Counted from the stretch's first letter, positions 49,523-59,584 are shown. The stretch is 64,000 bases of DNA from an uncultured Atopobiaceae bacterium (GCA_934792625.1 CAKVON010000001.1:62001-126000); one strand, 5' to 3'. Notes: generated by a model not told the origin, from the sequence alone. Made by a program: numbers and translations.

Positions 49523-52057
49523 CTAGTCGATCTTCACGATGGGCGCGAAGCCCTTCATCAACTTCTTCTTTTTACCCGTTCGCGAGAAGGCGACCTCGAT
49601 CGTGTCGCCCTGGACCGCGGTGACCACGCCCGGGCCGAACGTCTTGTGCGAGACCTTGTCGCCGGCGGCAAAGGTCTCGGCGGCCTTGCGCTCGTCCTTG
49701 CGGATGGGCTGCGGGGCGGCCGGGCGCGCCTGCTGGCGCGAGCCGAGGTTCGACGAGCGGGTGGCCGAGCCAAAGACGCGGCCGCCGTACATGTCGGAGC
49801 CCTGGCCGCTGCCGAAGGTGCCGCGACGGTCGCCGCGCTTCTCCCAGCCCACGCCCGAGAAGCCCTGCGAGCCCACGCCAACCTGCTTGACGTGCTCGGC
49901 GGGGATCTCGTTGAGGAAGCGGCTGCGCGGGTTGGCCTGGGTCGAGCCAAAGGTCCTTCTCGTCACGGCATAGGTGAGGTAGAGCCTGCGCTCGGCGCGG
50001 GTGATGGCGACGTAGGCCAGGCGGCGCTCCTCCTCGATCGAGGAGGGGTCGTCCTCGCCGTAGCGGATGTGCGGGAAGATGCCCTCCTCCATGCCGGTGA
50101 CGAAGACGACCGGGAACTCCAGGCCCTTGGCGGAGTGGATGGTCATCATCGTGATCGCGCTGGTGGAGCCAGACAGCGAGTCGAGGTCGCTGCGCAGGGC
50201 GAGCCACTCCATCAGGGCGGGCAGCTTCTCGGCGGCGACCTGCGGGCGCTCGGGCGTCGCGGGGGCGGCGGAAGCGGGCGTCGCAGGAGCGTCGTTGGCG
50301 TCGGCGGCGTCCAGGGCGCCGGCGGCACGCAGCTGTTCGATGCTCTCGAGCGTCTCGGCCGCGTCGTCGTGCTCCTCGTCGAACTCGGAGGCGACGCCGA
50401 AGAACTCTCGGATGTTCTCGATGCGGCCCTCGGCCTCGGTGGTGTTCTCGGCCTCCAGCGCGCGGATCAGGCCGCTCTTCTCGACAATGTGCTGCACGAC
50501 GTCGGCAAGCTCGCCGGAGACGTGGCGGCACGACTCGATGGCGTCGGTGAAGCCAGCCAGGGCGTTGCGGGTCTTCGCGGAGAGAAGCCCCTCCTCGCAG
50601 GCGCAGGCCTGCGCTGCCGAGAAGAACGAGATGCCGCGCTCGGCCGCGTAGGCGCTGATCTTGTTGACGCTGGTGGTGCCGATGCCGCGGCGCGGGGTGT
50701 TGACCACGCGCAGGGCGCTGACGTCGTCGTCGGGGTTGACGACCAGCTTGAGGTAGGCCATGACGTCGCGGATCTCCTGGCGGTCGAAGAAGCGCGTGCC
50801 GCCGACGATCTTGTAGGGGACGCCGGCGCGCAGGAACATGTCCTCGAGGACTCGCGACTGCGCGTTGGTGCGGTAGAACACCGCGATGTCGTCGTAGCTG
50901 GTGCCCCCGTCGTGCACCTTGTCGATCTCGGAGCCGACCCAGCGGCCCTCGTCGCGCTCGTCTGAGGCCTGGTAGACGTGGACAAGCTCGCCGTCGCCAC
51001 GGCTGGTGTAGAGGCGCTTGGCCTTGCGACGGCTGTTGTTGGCCACGACGGCGTTGGCCGCGTCGAGGATGTGGCCGGTGGAGCGGTAGTTCTCCTCCAG
51101 CTTGACCACGGTGGCGTCCGGATAGTCCTTCTCGAAGTCGAGGATGTTCTGGATGTCGGCGCCACGCCAGCTGTAGATGGACTGGTCGTCGTCGCCCACG
51201 ACCATGAGGTTGCGGCGCGCGGCGGCCAGGAGGTTGGTGATCTTGTACTGGACGTGGTTGGTGTCCTGGTACTCGTCGACGCTGATCTGGACGAAGCGCT
51301 GCTGGTACTTGGCCAGCACGTCGGGGTTCTTGAGCAGGAGCTCGTACGCGTTTACCAGCAGGTCGTCGAAGTCCATGGCGTTGGCGCGGCCCAGGCGGCG
51401 CTGCAGCTCGCGGTAGACGATGGCGGTCTTGGCGACCTGCGGGCTGTCGGCCTGGTCGGACATCTCGTCGGGCGAGACGAGCGCGTTCTTGGCGGCGGAG
51501 ATCTTGGAGCGGATGCCCTGGATCGGGTACTGCTTGGGGTCGACGTCGAGGTCGGCCATGATGCGCTTGACCATGCGCTTGGAATCGTCGTCGTCATAGA
51601 TGGTGAAGTTGGGCTCGTAGCCCAGGCGGTCGGCGTCCTCGCGCAGGATGCGCACGCACATGGCGTGGAAGGTGCAGACCCACATGCCGCGCGTCTGGCC
51701 GGGAAGGATCGCCTGGAGGCGCTCGCGCATCTCGGCCGCAGCCTTGTTGGTGAACGTGATGGCCAGGATCTGCCAGGGGCGCACGCCCTCGTCGGCGATC
51801 ATGTGCGCGATGCGGTAGGTGAGCACGCGCGTCTTGCCCGAGCCGGCGCCCGCGAGCACGAGCAGCGGGCCGTGGGTGCACTCGGCCGCCTTGCGCTGGG
51901 CGGGGTTGAGGGTGGTGAGGTCGACCACGCCCGGGGCGGGCGCGGCCTGCGGGACGGGAGCTGCCGCGGGGGCGGCGGTCTCGGGTGTCGCGGGCTGCGG
52001 GGCGACGTTCTTCTCGGCATTGGCGGCCTCGAAGAGGCTGAACTGCTCGAAGTTCAT
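49523..52057 (-). CDS. pcrA: UvrD/PcrA-type superfamily 1 DNA helicase
   Basis: ATP-dependent 3'-5' helicase for repair and replication-fork upkeep. 844 residues: an Ala/Pro-rich N-terminal extension (1-45), the Q-motif LNPAQRKAAE, Walker A AGAGSGKTR (about 70-77), ITFTNKAAAEMRER, DEYQDTN, the GDDDQSIYSWRGA motif, the ENYRS motif, MTIHSAKGLEF and the VAITRAER motif VI. A Gly/Ser/Arg linker and a C-terminal Tudor-like fold (GDKVSHKTFGPGVVTAV) follow, as in PcrA. ATG 52057 with GGAGA upstream is chosen. Confidence 0.95.
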   Translation of the reverse strand: MNFEQFSLFEAANAEKNVAPQPATPETAAPAAAPVPQAAPAPGVVDLTTLNPAQRKAAECTHGPLLVLAGAGSGKTRVLTYRIAHMIADEGVRPWQILAITFTNKAAAEMRERLQAILPGQTRGMWVCTFHAMCVRILREDADRLGYEPNFTIYDDDDSKRMVKRIMADLDVDPKQYPIQGIRSKISAAKNALVSPDEMSDQADSPQVAKTAIVYRELQRRLGRANAMDFDDLLVNAYELLLKNPDVLAKYQQRFVQISVDEYQDTNHVQYKITNLLAAARRNLMVVGDDDQSIYSWRGADIQNILDFEKDYPDATVVKLEENYRSTGHILDAANAVVANNSRRKAKRLYTSRGDGELVHVYQASDERDEGRWVGSEIDKVHDGGTSYDDIAVFYRTNAQSRVLEDMFLRAGVPYKIVGGTRFFDRQEIRDVMAYLKLVVNPDDDVSALRVVNTPRRGIGTTSVNKISAYAAERGISFFSAAQACACEEGLLSAKTRNALAGFTDAIESCRHVSGELADVVQHIVEKSGLIRALEAENTTEAEGRIENIREFFGVASEFDEEHDDAAETLESIEQLRAAGALDAADANDAPATPASAAPATPERPQVAAEKLPALMEWLALRSDLDSLSGSTSAITMMTIHSAKGLEFPVVFVTGMEEGIFPHIRYGEDDPSSIEEERRLAYVAITRAERRLYLTYAVTRRTFGSTQANPRSRFLNEIPAEHVKQVGVGSQGFSGVGWEKRGDRRGTFGSGQGSDMYGGRVFGSATRSSNLGSRQQARPAAPQPIRKDERKAAETFAAGDKVSHKTFGPGVVTAVQGDTIEVAFSRTGKKKKLMKGFAPIVKID

Positions 52058-52358
52058 GTGGGCGTTCTCCATGTGGTGTTCGTTTTCGACGAACAAGAGT
52101 GTAGCCGTGCGCGCGGACCACAAGAGGGCGGGCGCGACGAGTCCGCGAGGGTTCCGCAAGGTGTTCGGGCGACGAAGGCGACGGGCGCGACAACCCCGAG
52201 CGTGTCCGCACTGAAAGCGAAGCTTTTCCAACCTGCAAACGGACGGCGGGCGCGGTACGCCGGCGCACCCGCGCACCCGTAACCTCTCCCCCATACGAAG
52301 AGACGTGCCGTCGGGCGCCGCGAGAGCGACGGCCGCGTCACGCACGAGGGGAGACGCC
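52058..52358. other. divergent intergenic region between pcrA and the 2-hydroxyacid dehydrogenase
   Basis: About 300 bp of GC-rich spacer with a candidate pcrA -10 (TACACT 52103-52098, minus) and no convincing promoter for the plus-strand gene. No small gene, RNA or repeat was recognised. Confidence 0.5.
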
Positions 52359-53375
52359 ATGGGCAAGCACCGCATCCTGTACTTCTCGCTCGACGGGGAC
52401 ACGACGGTTGTCGACGACTACCTGAGGGCGAAGGGCGCCGACAACGAGATCGAGGTCGTCGGCGTCAAACAGCCCGAGCGCTGGTGCGCGCCCACGCCCG
52501 AGCAGCTCGTTGGCATCGACGGCGTCATCGGCGACTCGATGCCGGTGGACGCCGCGACCGCGAGGATGTTCGGCGAGGCGGGCGTAAGGATCACGTCCGC
52601 AATGTCGATCGGCTACGACCACCTGGACGTCGACGCCCTGCGCGAGAACGGGGTCCTTGCGTGCAACTGCCCGGGCTACTGCTCGGAGGAGGTCGCCATG
52701 CACGCGGTGGCGCTGATGATGGACGTGCTGCGAAAGGTCACGCTGCTCGACCGCGACGTGCGCGGCGGCGGGTGGGACTACAAGCCGGGCTACCCCATCC
52801 GACGCATCTCCAACATGACGCTTGGCCTGGTGTTCTTTGGCTCGATCGCGCGACGCGTGGCGCCTGTGGCCCAAGCCATGGGGATGCGCGTCGTGGCGTG
52901 GGCGCCCCACGGAAAGGCCGACGAGATGGCAGCCCTGGGTGTCGAGAAGGTCGAGGAGCTCGACGAGCTCCTGCGCAGGTCGGATGTGGTGAGCCTGCAC
53001 TGCCCGCTCGTGGACGTGACGCGCAACCTCATCGACGCGCACGCCCTTTCGACCATGAGGCCGGGCGCGATGCTGATAAACACCGCGCGCGGCGAGTGCG
53101 TCGACGAGGAGGCGCTGCTGGCCGCGCTGGACGAGTGCGAGACGAGCGACGGGGCGCGCGGGATCGCCGCGGCGGGACTCGACGTGCTGCGCCACGAGGA
53201 GGCCGACCCGAACCCCGCGCTGATCGCGCACCCGCGCTGCGTGGTGACCCCGCACTCGGGCTGGGACTCCGTCGAGTCGTACGTCCAGCTCAGGCAGATG
53301 GCCATCGAGCCGATACGCGAGTACCTGCTTACCGGAAGGATCCCGTCCACCTGCGTGAACCCTCCGCTTGCGTAA
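52359..53375 (+). CDS. D-isomer-specific 2-hydroxyacid dehydrogenase (second paralogue)
   Basis: 338 residues, about the size of D-LDH but distinct from ldhA. It has the NAD fold motif LGLVFFGSIARRVAPV, in which the usual GxGxxG is altered (FFGSIARR), the substrate Arg in NTARGECVDEEALL, the Glu in GLDVLRHEEAD and the His in TPHSGWDSVE. The relaxed dinucleotide motif is worth noting but is seen in some subfamilies. ATG 52359 follows GAGGGGAG. Substrate unknown. Confidence 0.85.
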   Translation: MGKHRILYFSLDGDTTVVDDYLRAKGADNEIEVVGVKQPERWCAPTPEQLVGIDGVIGDSMPVDAATARMFGEAGVRITSAMSIGYDHLDVDALRENGVLACNCPGYCSEEVAMHAVALMMDVLRKVTLLDRDVRGGGWDYKPGYPIRRISNMTLGLVFFGSIARRVAPVAQAMGMRVVAWAPHGKADEMAALGVEKVEELDELLRRSDVVSLHCPLVDVTRNLIDAHALSTMRPGAMLINTARGECVDEEALLAALDECETSDGARGIAAAGLDVLRHEEADPNPALIAHPRCVVTPHSGWDSVESYVQLRQMAIEPIREYLLTGRIPSTCVNPPLA

Positions 53376-53400
53376 AAACGGGTATCGTTGTCCGTCAAAC

Positions 53401-53416
53401 CCCACGGGCCCGTGGG
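53401..53416. repeat. perfect 16-bp palindrome CCCACGGGCCCGTGGG
   Basis: Self-complementary GC palindrome without a loop, 25 bp after the stop of the 2-hydroxyacid dehydrogenase gene and about 90 bp before the CDF transporter. It may be a weak terminator hairpin or a protein-binding site. Confidence 0.5.
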
Positions 53417-53506
53417 ACGTTCCCACACGCGTCGCCTGGCGGCGCGAGGCGCGACCGGAGCGCCGAGAAGGGCTTTGACGCGGGGCGGGAAGGCAGCTGG
53501 ACACCC

Positions 53507-54679
53507 ATGACAGACTGGATAATCAAGACGTTCGTTCCGAATGCCGACGACGTGGACGACGCGCGCGTCCGCAACCGCTACGGCACGGTGGCGAGCCTGG
53601 TGTGCATCGTCTGCAACGTGTTGCTGTGTGCCGGCAAGGGCTTGGTCGGCCTGGCCGTGGGGTCGGTCTCGATCGTTGCCGACGCCGTCAACAACCTGTC
53701 CGACGCCTCAAGCAACATCGTGTCTTTGCTCGGGTTCCGCCTGGCGAGCAAGCCCGCCGACGCCGAGCACCCCTACGGCCACGGGCGCTACGAGTATTTG
53801 AGCGGCCTGGTCGTGGCGACCCTGGTCACCGCCATCGGCCTGGAGCTGGTGCGCTCCTCCGTCGAGAAGCTCATGCACCCCTCGCCCACCGAGTTCACGC
53901 CCGCGATCGTCGCGGTGCTTCTCGCCTCGGTGCTCGTGAAGCTGTGGATGGCCGCGTTCAACTCCAGGCTCGGCAAGAAGATCGCGTCGACCACGCTCGA
54001 GGCAACCGCCGTCGACTCGCGCAACGACGTCGTCACCACGCTCGCGGTCCTGGCCGCGGCGGTGCTGTCGCGCGCCATCGACTTCGACCTGGACGGCTGG
54101 GTCGGACTGGCGGTGGGCGGCTTCGTCGTGTGGAGCGGCATCTCGCTGGTGCGCGAGACCATCAGCCCGCTTCTGGGCCAGGCGCCCGACCCCGAGCTCG
54201 TGAGACACATCCACGACACGATCATGGCGGCCCCCGGCGTGCTTGGCACGCACGACCTCATGGTCCACGACTACGGCCCCGGCCGAAAGATCGTGAGCGC
54301 CCACGTGGAGATGGCCGCCGAGGACGACCCGATGGCCAGCCACGACACGCTCGACAACATCGAGCAGGACCTGCTGTCCGAGGGCCTGCTGACGACGCTG
54401 CACTACGACCCGATCGTGACCTCGGATGAGGCCGCGAACGACATGCGCGCCAACATCGCCGCCGACGTCCTTACCATCGACCCGCGCCTTACCATCCACG
54501 ACCTGCGCACGGTTCCCGGCCCCACGCACACCAACGTGATCTTCGACTGCATGCGCCCCCACGGCCTGGCAATGACCGACGACGAGCTGCGCCACGCCAT
54601 CGCAAGGCTGGTGGTCGCGCGCTACCCGCAGGCCATCTGCAAGATCACCGTCGACCACGACTTCGTCTCGCAGGCCTAG
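53507..54679 (+). CDS. cation diffusion facilitator family transporter
   Basis: 390-residue divalent metal/proton antiporter (Zn, Fe, Mn or Co). Six membrane helices hold the metal sites ADAVNNLSDASSNIVSLLGF (DxxxD-type) and the HPYGHGRYEY loop. The cytoplasmic tail (about 215-390) has two dimerisation-type folds with several His/Asp residues (HDLMVHDYGPGRKI, ATVPGPTHTNV-like TVPGPTHTNVIFD), longer than the usual single C-terminal domain. The start is set by family length; the ribosome binding site is weak. Confidence 0.9.
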   Translation: MTDWIIKTFVPNADDVDDARVRNRYGTVASLVCIVCNVLLCAGKGLVGLAVGSVSIVADAVNNLSDASSNIVSLLGFRLASKPADAEHPYGHGRYEYLSGLVVATLVTAIGLELVRSSVEKLMHPSPTEFTPAIVAVLLASVLVKLWMAAFNSRLGKKIASTTLEATAVDSRNDVVTTLAVLAAAVLSRAIDFDLDGWVGLAVGGFVVWSGISLVRETISPLLGQAPDPELVRHIHDTIMAAPGVLGTHDLMVHDYGPGRKIVSAHVEMAAEDDPMASHDTLDNIEQDLLSEGLLTTLHYDPIVTSDEAANDMRANIAADVLTIDPRLTIHDLRTVPGPTHTNVIFDCMRPHGLAMTDDELRHAIARLVVARYPQAICKITVDHDFVSQA

Positions 54680-54691
54680 GCGTCCCTCGCC

Positions 54692-55963
54692 CTAGACGCG
54701 CCTGCAGAGAAGGTCGCCCGGCTGCAGGGGCCACGGGCTGATCGCCCGGTAGCGGTCCATCGAGTGCGCCAGGCCCTCGGGCGCCGCGGCCCAAGCGCCG
54801 TCGTCGCCGGCGGCCTCCACGCCCGCAAGCGGCATCTGGCGCACGGGCTGCCCCGGCGACAGGACGTCGAGCTCGCAGCCCGCCTCGGCGCGGTTGCGGC
54901 AGGTCAGCCCCACACGCCAACGCACGCCCGCATCACTCGAAGCGCCGGCGCCGGCAACCCCGCCCCGGCCCGGGCCGCCCTCCACAGGCTCGCACGACGT
55001 GACCACGCCCACCATCAGGCGGTCGCGGGCATAGCCGTCAACCTGGGGCGACTGCGTGGGGTTGCCAAAGAGGAACCCCGTCGAGTACGGGCGGTGGCTC
55101 ACCATGTCCAGCTCGCGGCGCCAGGCGGCGGGGTCACCCCCGTCCAGCACGTGGCGATAGGCGTTGGTGACCGCGGCGGCATAGTAGGCGCCCTTGGCGC
55201 GGCCCTCGATCTTGATGGAGTCGACGCCGGCGTCGGCCAGCTCGTCCAGATGCTCGACCATGCACAGGTCGTCGGCACTCATGAGGTGCGACCAACCACC
55301 GTCGCACTCCAGGCCCAGCTCGCGACCGGGCGTCCTTCTCTCCACGAGGCCCCACTCCCAGCGGCACGGCTGCGCGCAGTCACCAAAGGTCGCGGCGCGG
55401 CGACCGCCCGTCATCTCGGACGACAGCAGGCAACGGCCCGAGACCGCCATGCACATCGAGCCGTGCGCGAACGCCTCGAGCTCCAGCTCCGCGGAGGTGC
55501 GGCGACGCAGCTCGGCTATCTGGGTAAGCGTCATCTCGCGCGCGAGCACCACGCGACGCGCGCCCAGCCTCAGGTACTGCTCGGCCGCCGCGGAGTTCAT
55601 GCACGAGGCCTGGGTGGATACGTGGAGCTCCACGTGCGGGGCATGGGCGCGCGCCAGGGCCATGACGCCCAGGTCGCCCACGATCACGGCGTCGACGCCC
55701 GCCTCGTCCAACAGGCGCAGGTATGCGGGAAGCTCGTCGATGTCGGTGTCGGTCGCCATGGCGTTGACCGTCACGTGGACGCGGGCGCCTGCCGCATGGG
55801 CGCGTGCCACCGCGGCCGCAAGCTCATCGTCGCCGAAGTTGGCGGACGCCGAGCGCATGCCCCAACGGCGCCCCGCCAGATACACCGCGTCGGCGCCAAA
55901 GTGCAGGGCCATCCCCAACTGCTCGGGTCCGCCCGCGGGCGCCAAAAGCTCCATCTTGCGCAT
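54692..55963 (-). CDS. U32 family peptidase / RNA-modification type protein
   Basis: 423-residue U32 protein. Members in bacteria include the YegQ/RlhA group, which makes 5-hydroxycytidine in RNA or hydroxylates tRNA. It has MELLAPAGGPEQLGMALHFGADAVYLAGR, VELHVSTQASCMNSAAAEQY and the Cys cluster SGRCLLSS...DCAQPCRW typical of the family (Fe-S-type Cys set). ATG 55963 follows AGGGGA. It is just downstream of the low-molecular-weight phosphatase gene (about 10 bp) and likely in one operon with it. Confidence 0.88.
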   Translation of the reverse strand: MRKMELLAPAGGPEQLGMALHFGADAVYLAGRRWGMRSASANFGDDELAAAVARAHAAGARVHVTVNAMATDTDIDELPAYLRLLDEAGVDAVIVGDLGVMALARAHAPHVELHVSTQASCMNSAAAEQYLRLGARRVVLAREMTLTQIAELRRRTSAELELEAFAHGSMCMAVSGRCLLSSEMTGGRRAATFGDCAQPCRWEWGLVERRTPGRELGLECDGGWSHLMSADDLCMVEHLDELADAGVDSIKIEGRAKGAYYAAAVTNAYRHVLDGGDPAAWRRELDMVSHRPYSTGFLFGNPTQSPQVDGYARDRLMVGVVTSCEPVEGGPGRGGVAGAGASSDAGVRWRVGLTCRNRAEAGCELDVLSPGQPVRQMPLAGVEAAGDDGAWAAAPEGLAHSMDRYRAISPWPLQPGDLLCRRV

Positions 55964-55973
55964 GGTCAATCCC

Positions 55974-56420
55974 CTACAGCGCGGCCAAAAGGGCCTCACA
56001 GCCCTCCGTCACGTCCTGGTAGGTCCGCTCGAAATCGCCCGTGTACCAGGGGTCCGATATGTCGTGGGGCGCGTCGGACCAATCCAGCAGCAGGTGGACC
56101 TTGTCGTCGGGGTCCGACCCCAGAATCCGCATCATATTGCGCATGTTGAGCGAGTCCATCCCCACGATCAGGTCGAAGCGGCCATAGTCGGCGCGCGTCA
56201 TCTGGCGCGAGTGGTGCTCGCCGCACGGGATGCCGGCCTGCTCCAGGCGGCGGCGCGTGCGCGGGTCGACGGGGTTGCCCAGCTCCTCGGTGCTGGTGGC
56301 GGCCGAGTCGCACTCGACCTGGCCGGCGCGCCCGGCACGCTCGACCATCCAGTCCATCACGTACTGGGCCATCGTCGAACGGCAGATGTTGCCGTGGCAA
56401 ACAAACAATATGCGGGTCAT
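55974..56420 (-). CDS. low-molecular-weight protein tyrosine phosphatase
   Basis: 148 residues. The P-loop is near the N-terminus, ILFVCHGNICRSTMAQ (CxGNxCRS), and the general acid Asp is in the DP(W/F) motif DPWYTGDF. It dephosphorylates Tyr on proteins, often tied to exopolysaccharide control. It overlaps no other gene and is upstream of the U32 gene. Confidence 0.94.
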   Translation of the reverse strand: MTRILFVCHGNICRSTMAQYVMDWMVERAGRAGQVECDSAATSTEELGNPVDPRTRRRLEQAGIPCGEHHSRQMTRADYGRFDLIVGMDSLNMRNMMRILGSDPDDKVHLLLDWSDAPHDISDPWYTGDFERTYQDVTEGCEALLAAL

Positions 56421-56580
56421 GGTTCAACCTTTCCAAAACGTCGCTGTCGGAGCCATTGTCCCGTAAACCATCGGCAGGCGCTCGCGACACCACTTGGGCA
56501 GAGCGGTATTCTCGATAGAGTAGAACGGGTAGAACAGCCTTCGGGACATTCCAGCTGGCTCACGAGCGGAGGCCGCCTTG

Positions 56581-57297
56581 ATGAAATACGAGAACGTCGC
56601 CGACAGCCTGGAGGCCGCCATCACCGACGGCACGTACGTTCCCGGGGAGCAGCTGCCCTCGATCGAGACGCTCTGCACGGCGTACGGGGTCAGCAAGATC
56701 ACCATCAACAAGGCGCTTGGCGTCATCGAGTCGCGCGGCCTGATCACCCGCCGTCGCGGGTCCGGCTCCTTCGTCAAGAGCGCCGTACAGCACCCCGACG
56801 ACCATGCCTCCTTCGAGACGAACGACCAGCTCGGCGGGCTGACCGCGGAGCGTCGCCGCCAGGGCGACACCATCACCAGCACCGTCCACACCTTCGAGGT
56901 CATGACGCCCCCGCCCGAGGTCGCGCGCCTGCTCTCCCTGGAGGAGGACCAGTTCGTCTACCACATCGTGCGCTCGCGTTACGCCAACGGCGAGCCACAC
57001 GCGGTCCAATACACCTACATCCCGATCGACATCGTCCCCAACCTGCGCCGCGCCAACGTCGAGGCGAGCACCTACGACTACATCGAGGGAACCCTCGGGC
57101 TCAGGATCGCAAGCGCCCACAGAACCGTGCGCGCCGTCTCCCCCACCCCCGACGAGTGCACGTGGCTGCATGCGGAGCCGTCCGACCCCCTGCTCGAAAT
57201 CGATCAGGTCAGCTTCCTCGACGATGGCAGGCCGTTCGAGCGCTGCGTCTCGCACCACCCAAACGGCTACGAGTTCCGCAGCATAAGCACCAAATAA
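56581..57297 (+). CDS. GntR-family regulator with UTRA domain, upstream of manA
   Basis: 238 residues (ATG 56581; a TTG just before gives 239). The winged helix has QLPSIETLCTAYGVSKITINKALGVIESRGLITRRRGSGSFV and the UTRA domain follows (YHIVRSRYANGEPHAVQYTYIPIDI, LLEIDQVSFLDDGRPFE). GGAGG precedes the ATG. It lies 105 bp upstream of manA on the same strand and probably controls it in response to a hexose phosphate (inference). Confidence 0.9.
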   Translation: MKYENVADSLEAAITDGTYVPGEQLPSIETLCTAYGVSKITINKALGVIESRGLITRRRGSGSFVKSAVQHPDDHASFETNDQLGGLTAERRRQGDTITSTVHTFEVMTPPPEVARLLSLEEDQFVYHIVRSRYANGEPHAVQYTYIPIDIVPNLRRANVEASTYDYIEGTLGLRIASAHRTVRAVSPTPDECTWLHAEPSDPLLEIDQVSFLDDGRPFERCVSHHPNGYEFRSISTK

Positions 57298-57402
57298 CGG
57301 ACGCGCAGGCCAGTCCTTCCCATGGCCGCGAGCGCGCGGAGGCACGTCGAGAGAGGAGCTGCCTGACACGACCCAAACAGACAAGCAGAAGGAGCCGATC
57401 GC

Positions 57403-58398
57403 ATGTCTTCCGAACACGGACTGATATTCCTCAAGCCCATCTTCCACGAGAAGATCTGGGGCGGCCGCAAGCTGGCAGAAGAGTGGGGCTACGACATCCC
57501 CGACGGCCCCATCGGCGAGTGCTGGGCAATCTCGGCCCACCCGCACGGCGACTGCGAGGTCGCACGCGGCGAGTTCGCCGGCCGCCACCTGTCCGAGCTG
57601 TGGGCCAGCGAGCGCGACCTGTTTGGCGAGGTCCCCGCGGACAACGGCCCCGCCGACCAGTTCCCGCTGCTGATCAAGATCCTGGACGCGCAGGGCGACC
57701 TGTCGGTGCAGGTCCACCCCGACGACGACTACGCCCGCGAGCACGAGAACGGCTCGCTGGGCAAGAAGGAGTGCTGGTACGTCCTGGGCTGCGACCCGGG
57801 CGCCACGATCGTCGTGGGCCAGCGCGCCCACGACCGCAAGGAGTTCGCCGCGATGGTCGAGGCCGGCGAGTGGGCCGAACTTCTCAACGAGGTGCCCATC
57901 CACCCCGGCGACTTCTTCCAGATCGACCCCGGCACCGTCCACGCGATCAAGGCCGGCACCACGATCCTGGAGACCCAGCAGTCCAGCGACGTCACCTACC
58001 GCGTCTACGACTACGACCGCGTCCAGGCAGACGGCACCCGTCGCCCCCTGCACATCGCGCAGAGCCTCGACACCGTCGACTTCTCGGTGGCGTCGCCCGC
58101 GTCCGGCACGGTCACCGCATCCCAGAAAGACGGCGTGACCGAGCTCGTGAGCTGCGACCGCTACGTCGTCGACCGCGTGCGCGTGGGCGACGGCGGCGAC
58201 GCGGGCGACGCCGCGCCGCAGGCCGTGACCCTGCCCTCGATCCCCACCTTCCTGTGCGCGAGCGTCATCGCGGGCGCCGGCACGGCCGCAGGGGAGCCTG
58301 TGAGGAAGGGCGACCACTTCGTCGTGCCCGCCAACTTCGGCGAGCTCGAGCTTGCGGGTGACATGACGCTGATCGTGTCCCACGTGCCCGTGGCATAG
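57403..58398 (+). CDS. manA: mannose-6-phosphate isomerase, class I
   Basis: Interconverts mannose-6-phosphate and fructose-6-phosphate. 331 residues. Zinc ligands are visible as LSVQVHPDDDYA, KKECWYVLG (Glu) and PGTVHAIKAG (His). It starts IFLKPIFHEKIWGGRKL, typical of the short bacterial form. It is downstream of a GntR/UTRA gene, with no PTS permease nearby. A convergent uppP follows eight bases later. Confidence 0.95.
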   Translation: MSSEHGLIFLKPIFHEKIWGGRKLAEEWGYDIPDGPIGECWAISAHPHGDCEVARGEFAGRHLSELWASERDLFGEVPADNGPADQFPLLIKILDAQGDLSVQVHPDDDYAREHENGSLGKKECWYVLGCDPGATIVVGQRAHDRKEFAAMVEAGEWAELLNEVPIHPGDFFQIDPGTVHAIKAGTTILETQQSSDVTYRVYDYDRVQADGTRRPLHIAQSLDTVDFSVASPASGTVTASQKDGVTELVSCDRYVVDRVRVGDGGDAGDAAPQAVTLPSIPTFLCASVIAGAGTAAGEPVRKGDHFVVPANFGELELAGDMTLIVSHVPVA

Positions 58399-58406
58399 CC
58401 CCCCGC

Positions 58407-59393
58407 CTACGCGAGGGCGGCAACCGCGAAGTAGGCGATGACGACGGCGCCCAGGGCGATGCGGTACCAGCCGAACGGCTTGAAGTCGTGGCGCTTGACA
58501 AACGACATCAGGAAGCGAATCGCCGCGACCGACACCAGGAAGGCGACGACGCAGCCGACCAGAAGGATGGCCAGCTCGTTGGGGGCAAAGGCGTTGCCCT
58601 TGAGAAAGAACTTGACCAGTCGCAGGCCGCTCGCGCCGAACATGACGGGGATGGCCAGGTAGAAGGTGAACTCCGCGACCGCAGCGCGCGAGCACCCCAG
58701 AAGCAGGCCGCCGATGATAGTGGAGCCGGAGCGCGAGGTGCCCGGCACCATCGACAGCACCTGGAACAGGCCGATGCCGACGGCCGTGGGCCAGGGCATG
58801 TCGGCCACGTCGGTGACCTTGGCGTCGGCGTCGGCAAGCTCGGCCAGGGTCGGCGCCAGGACGTTTCCGGTCTGGCCCTGCGCCGTCACGCGGCCGGTGG
58901 AGCCGGCGGGCACGGCAAAGTGCTTGCCGCGGCTACGGCCGACGGGCACGCCGGCGCGCATGAGCTCGCGGGCGCGACCCTCGCGGACGTTCTCGATGAC
59001 GATGAAGGCGATGCCGTACGCGATCAGCGCGCCGGCGATGACGAAGGGGCTGCCCAGGTGCTCCTCCATCCAGTCGTCCAGCGGGATGCCGATGACGGCG
59101 GCGGGAAGGCAGGCGACCACGATCTTGGCCCACAGGACCCAGGTGCCGCGACGCTCCCCGGCGGTCTTGGACGGCGCGAACGGGTTGAGCGGCGCGAAGA
59201 ACAGCACGCACACCGCCAGGATCGCGCCCAGCTGGATCACGACGAGGAACATGTCCCAGAAGTCGGCCGACACGTCGAGCGTGAGGAACTGGTTCAGCAA
59301 GATCATGTGGCCGGTCGACGAGACGGGCAGCCACTCGGTGACGCCTTCCACGATGCCGAAGACGACGGCCTTGAGAAGTTCGATGAGGTTCAA
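58407..59393 (-). CDS. uppP: undecaprenyl-diphosphatase
   Basis: Recycles the lipid carrier for cell-wall synthesis and gives bacitracin resistance. 328 residues, eight helices, with the two catalytic regions [15 protein letters not shown] and [15 protein letters not shown] at 59393 with AAGGGG upstream is the best start; the reading frame extends to 59456 without conservation. It carries an extra ~50-residue hydrophilic segment (about 140-190, [16 protein letters not shown] to ADAKVTD) between helices, not seen in the usual 265-280 residue enzymes. Confidence 0.93.
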   Translation of the reverse strand: MNLIELLKAVVFGIVEGVTEWLPVSSTGHMILLNQFLTLDVSADFWDMFLVVIQLGAILAVCVLFFAPLNPFAPSKTAGERRGTWVLWAKIVVACLPAAVIGIPLDDWMEEHLGSPFVIAGALIAYGIAFIVIENVREGRARELMRAGVPVGRSRGKHFAVPAGSTGRVTAQGQTGNVLAPTLAELADADAKVTDVADMPWPTAVGIGLFQVLSMVPGTSRSGSTIIGGLLLGCSRAAVAEFTFYLAIPVMFGASGLRLVKFFLKGNAFAPNELAILLVGCVVAFLVSVAAIRFLMSFVKRHDFKPFGWYRIALGAVVIAYFAVAALA

Positions 59394-59570
59394 GAGGGAT
59401 TCCCCTTCTTCCGATGTTTCCGCCAGGCGGAACGCAGGCGGGCGGGCGGCGCGCATGCCGCCCCACGTTCGGGATGCCGCCGACGCGGCGGCGAGTCACA
59501 CCATGATGGGGCTTGCCGCGGCACCGCATGGCGCCACTGGCCCATCGTCGGCAAATCCCCACGGCGCAAG

Positions 59571-59584
59571 GTCCTTCTCGGCAG
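59571..59584 (-). repeat. dispersed motif copy, inverted orientation
   Basis: GTCCTTCTCGGCAG in the uppP-usp spacer, about 45 bp before the usp start. Non-coding, so not explained by codon choice. Confidence 0.55.

Noticed and set aside
52466..53506. Possible extension of the CDF transporter frame back to 52484 through the upstream gene
   Set aside because: The upstream part is an Arg/Gly-rich out-of-frame shadow of the 2-hydroxyacid dehydrogenase; CDF homology begins at 53507.
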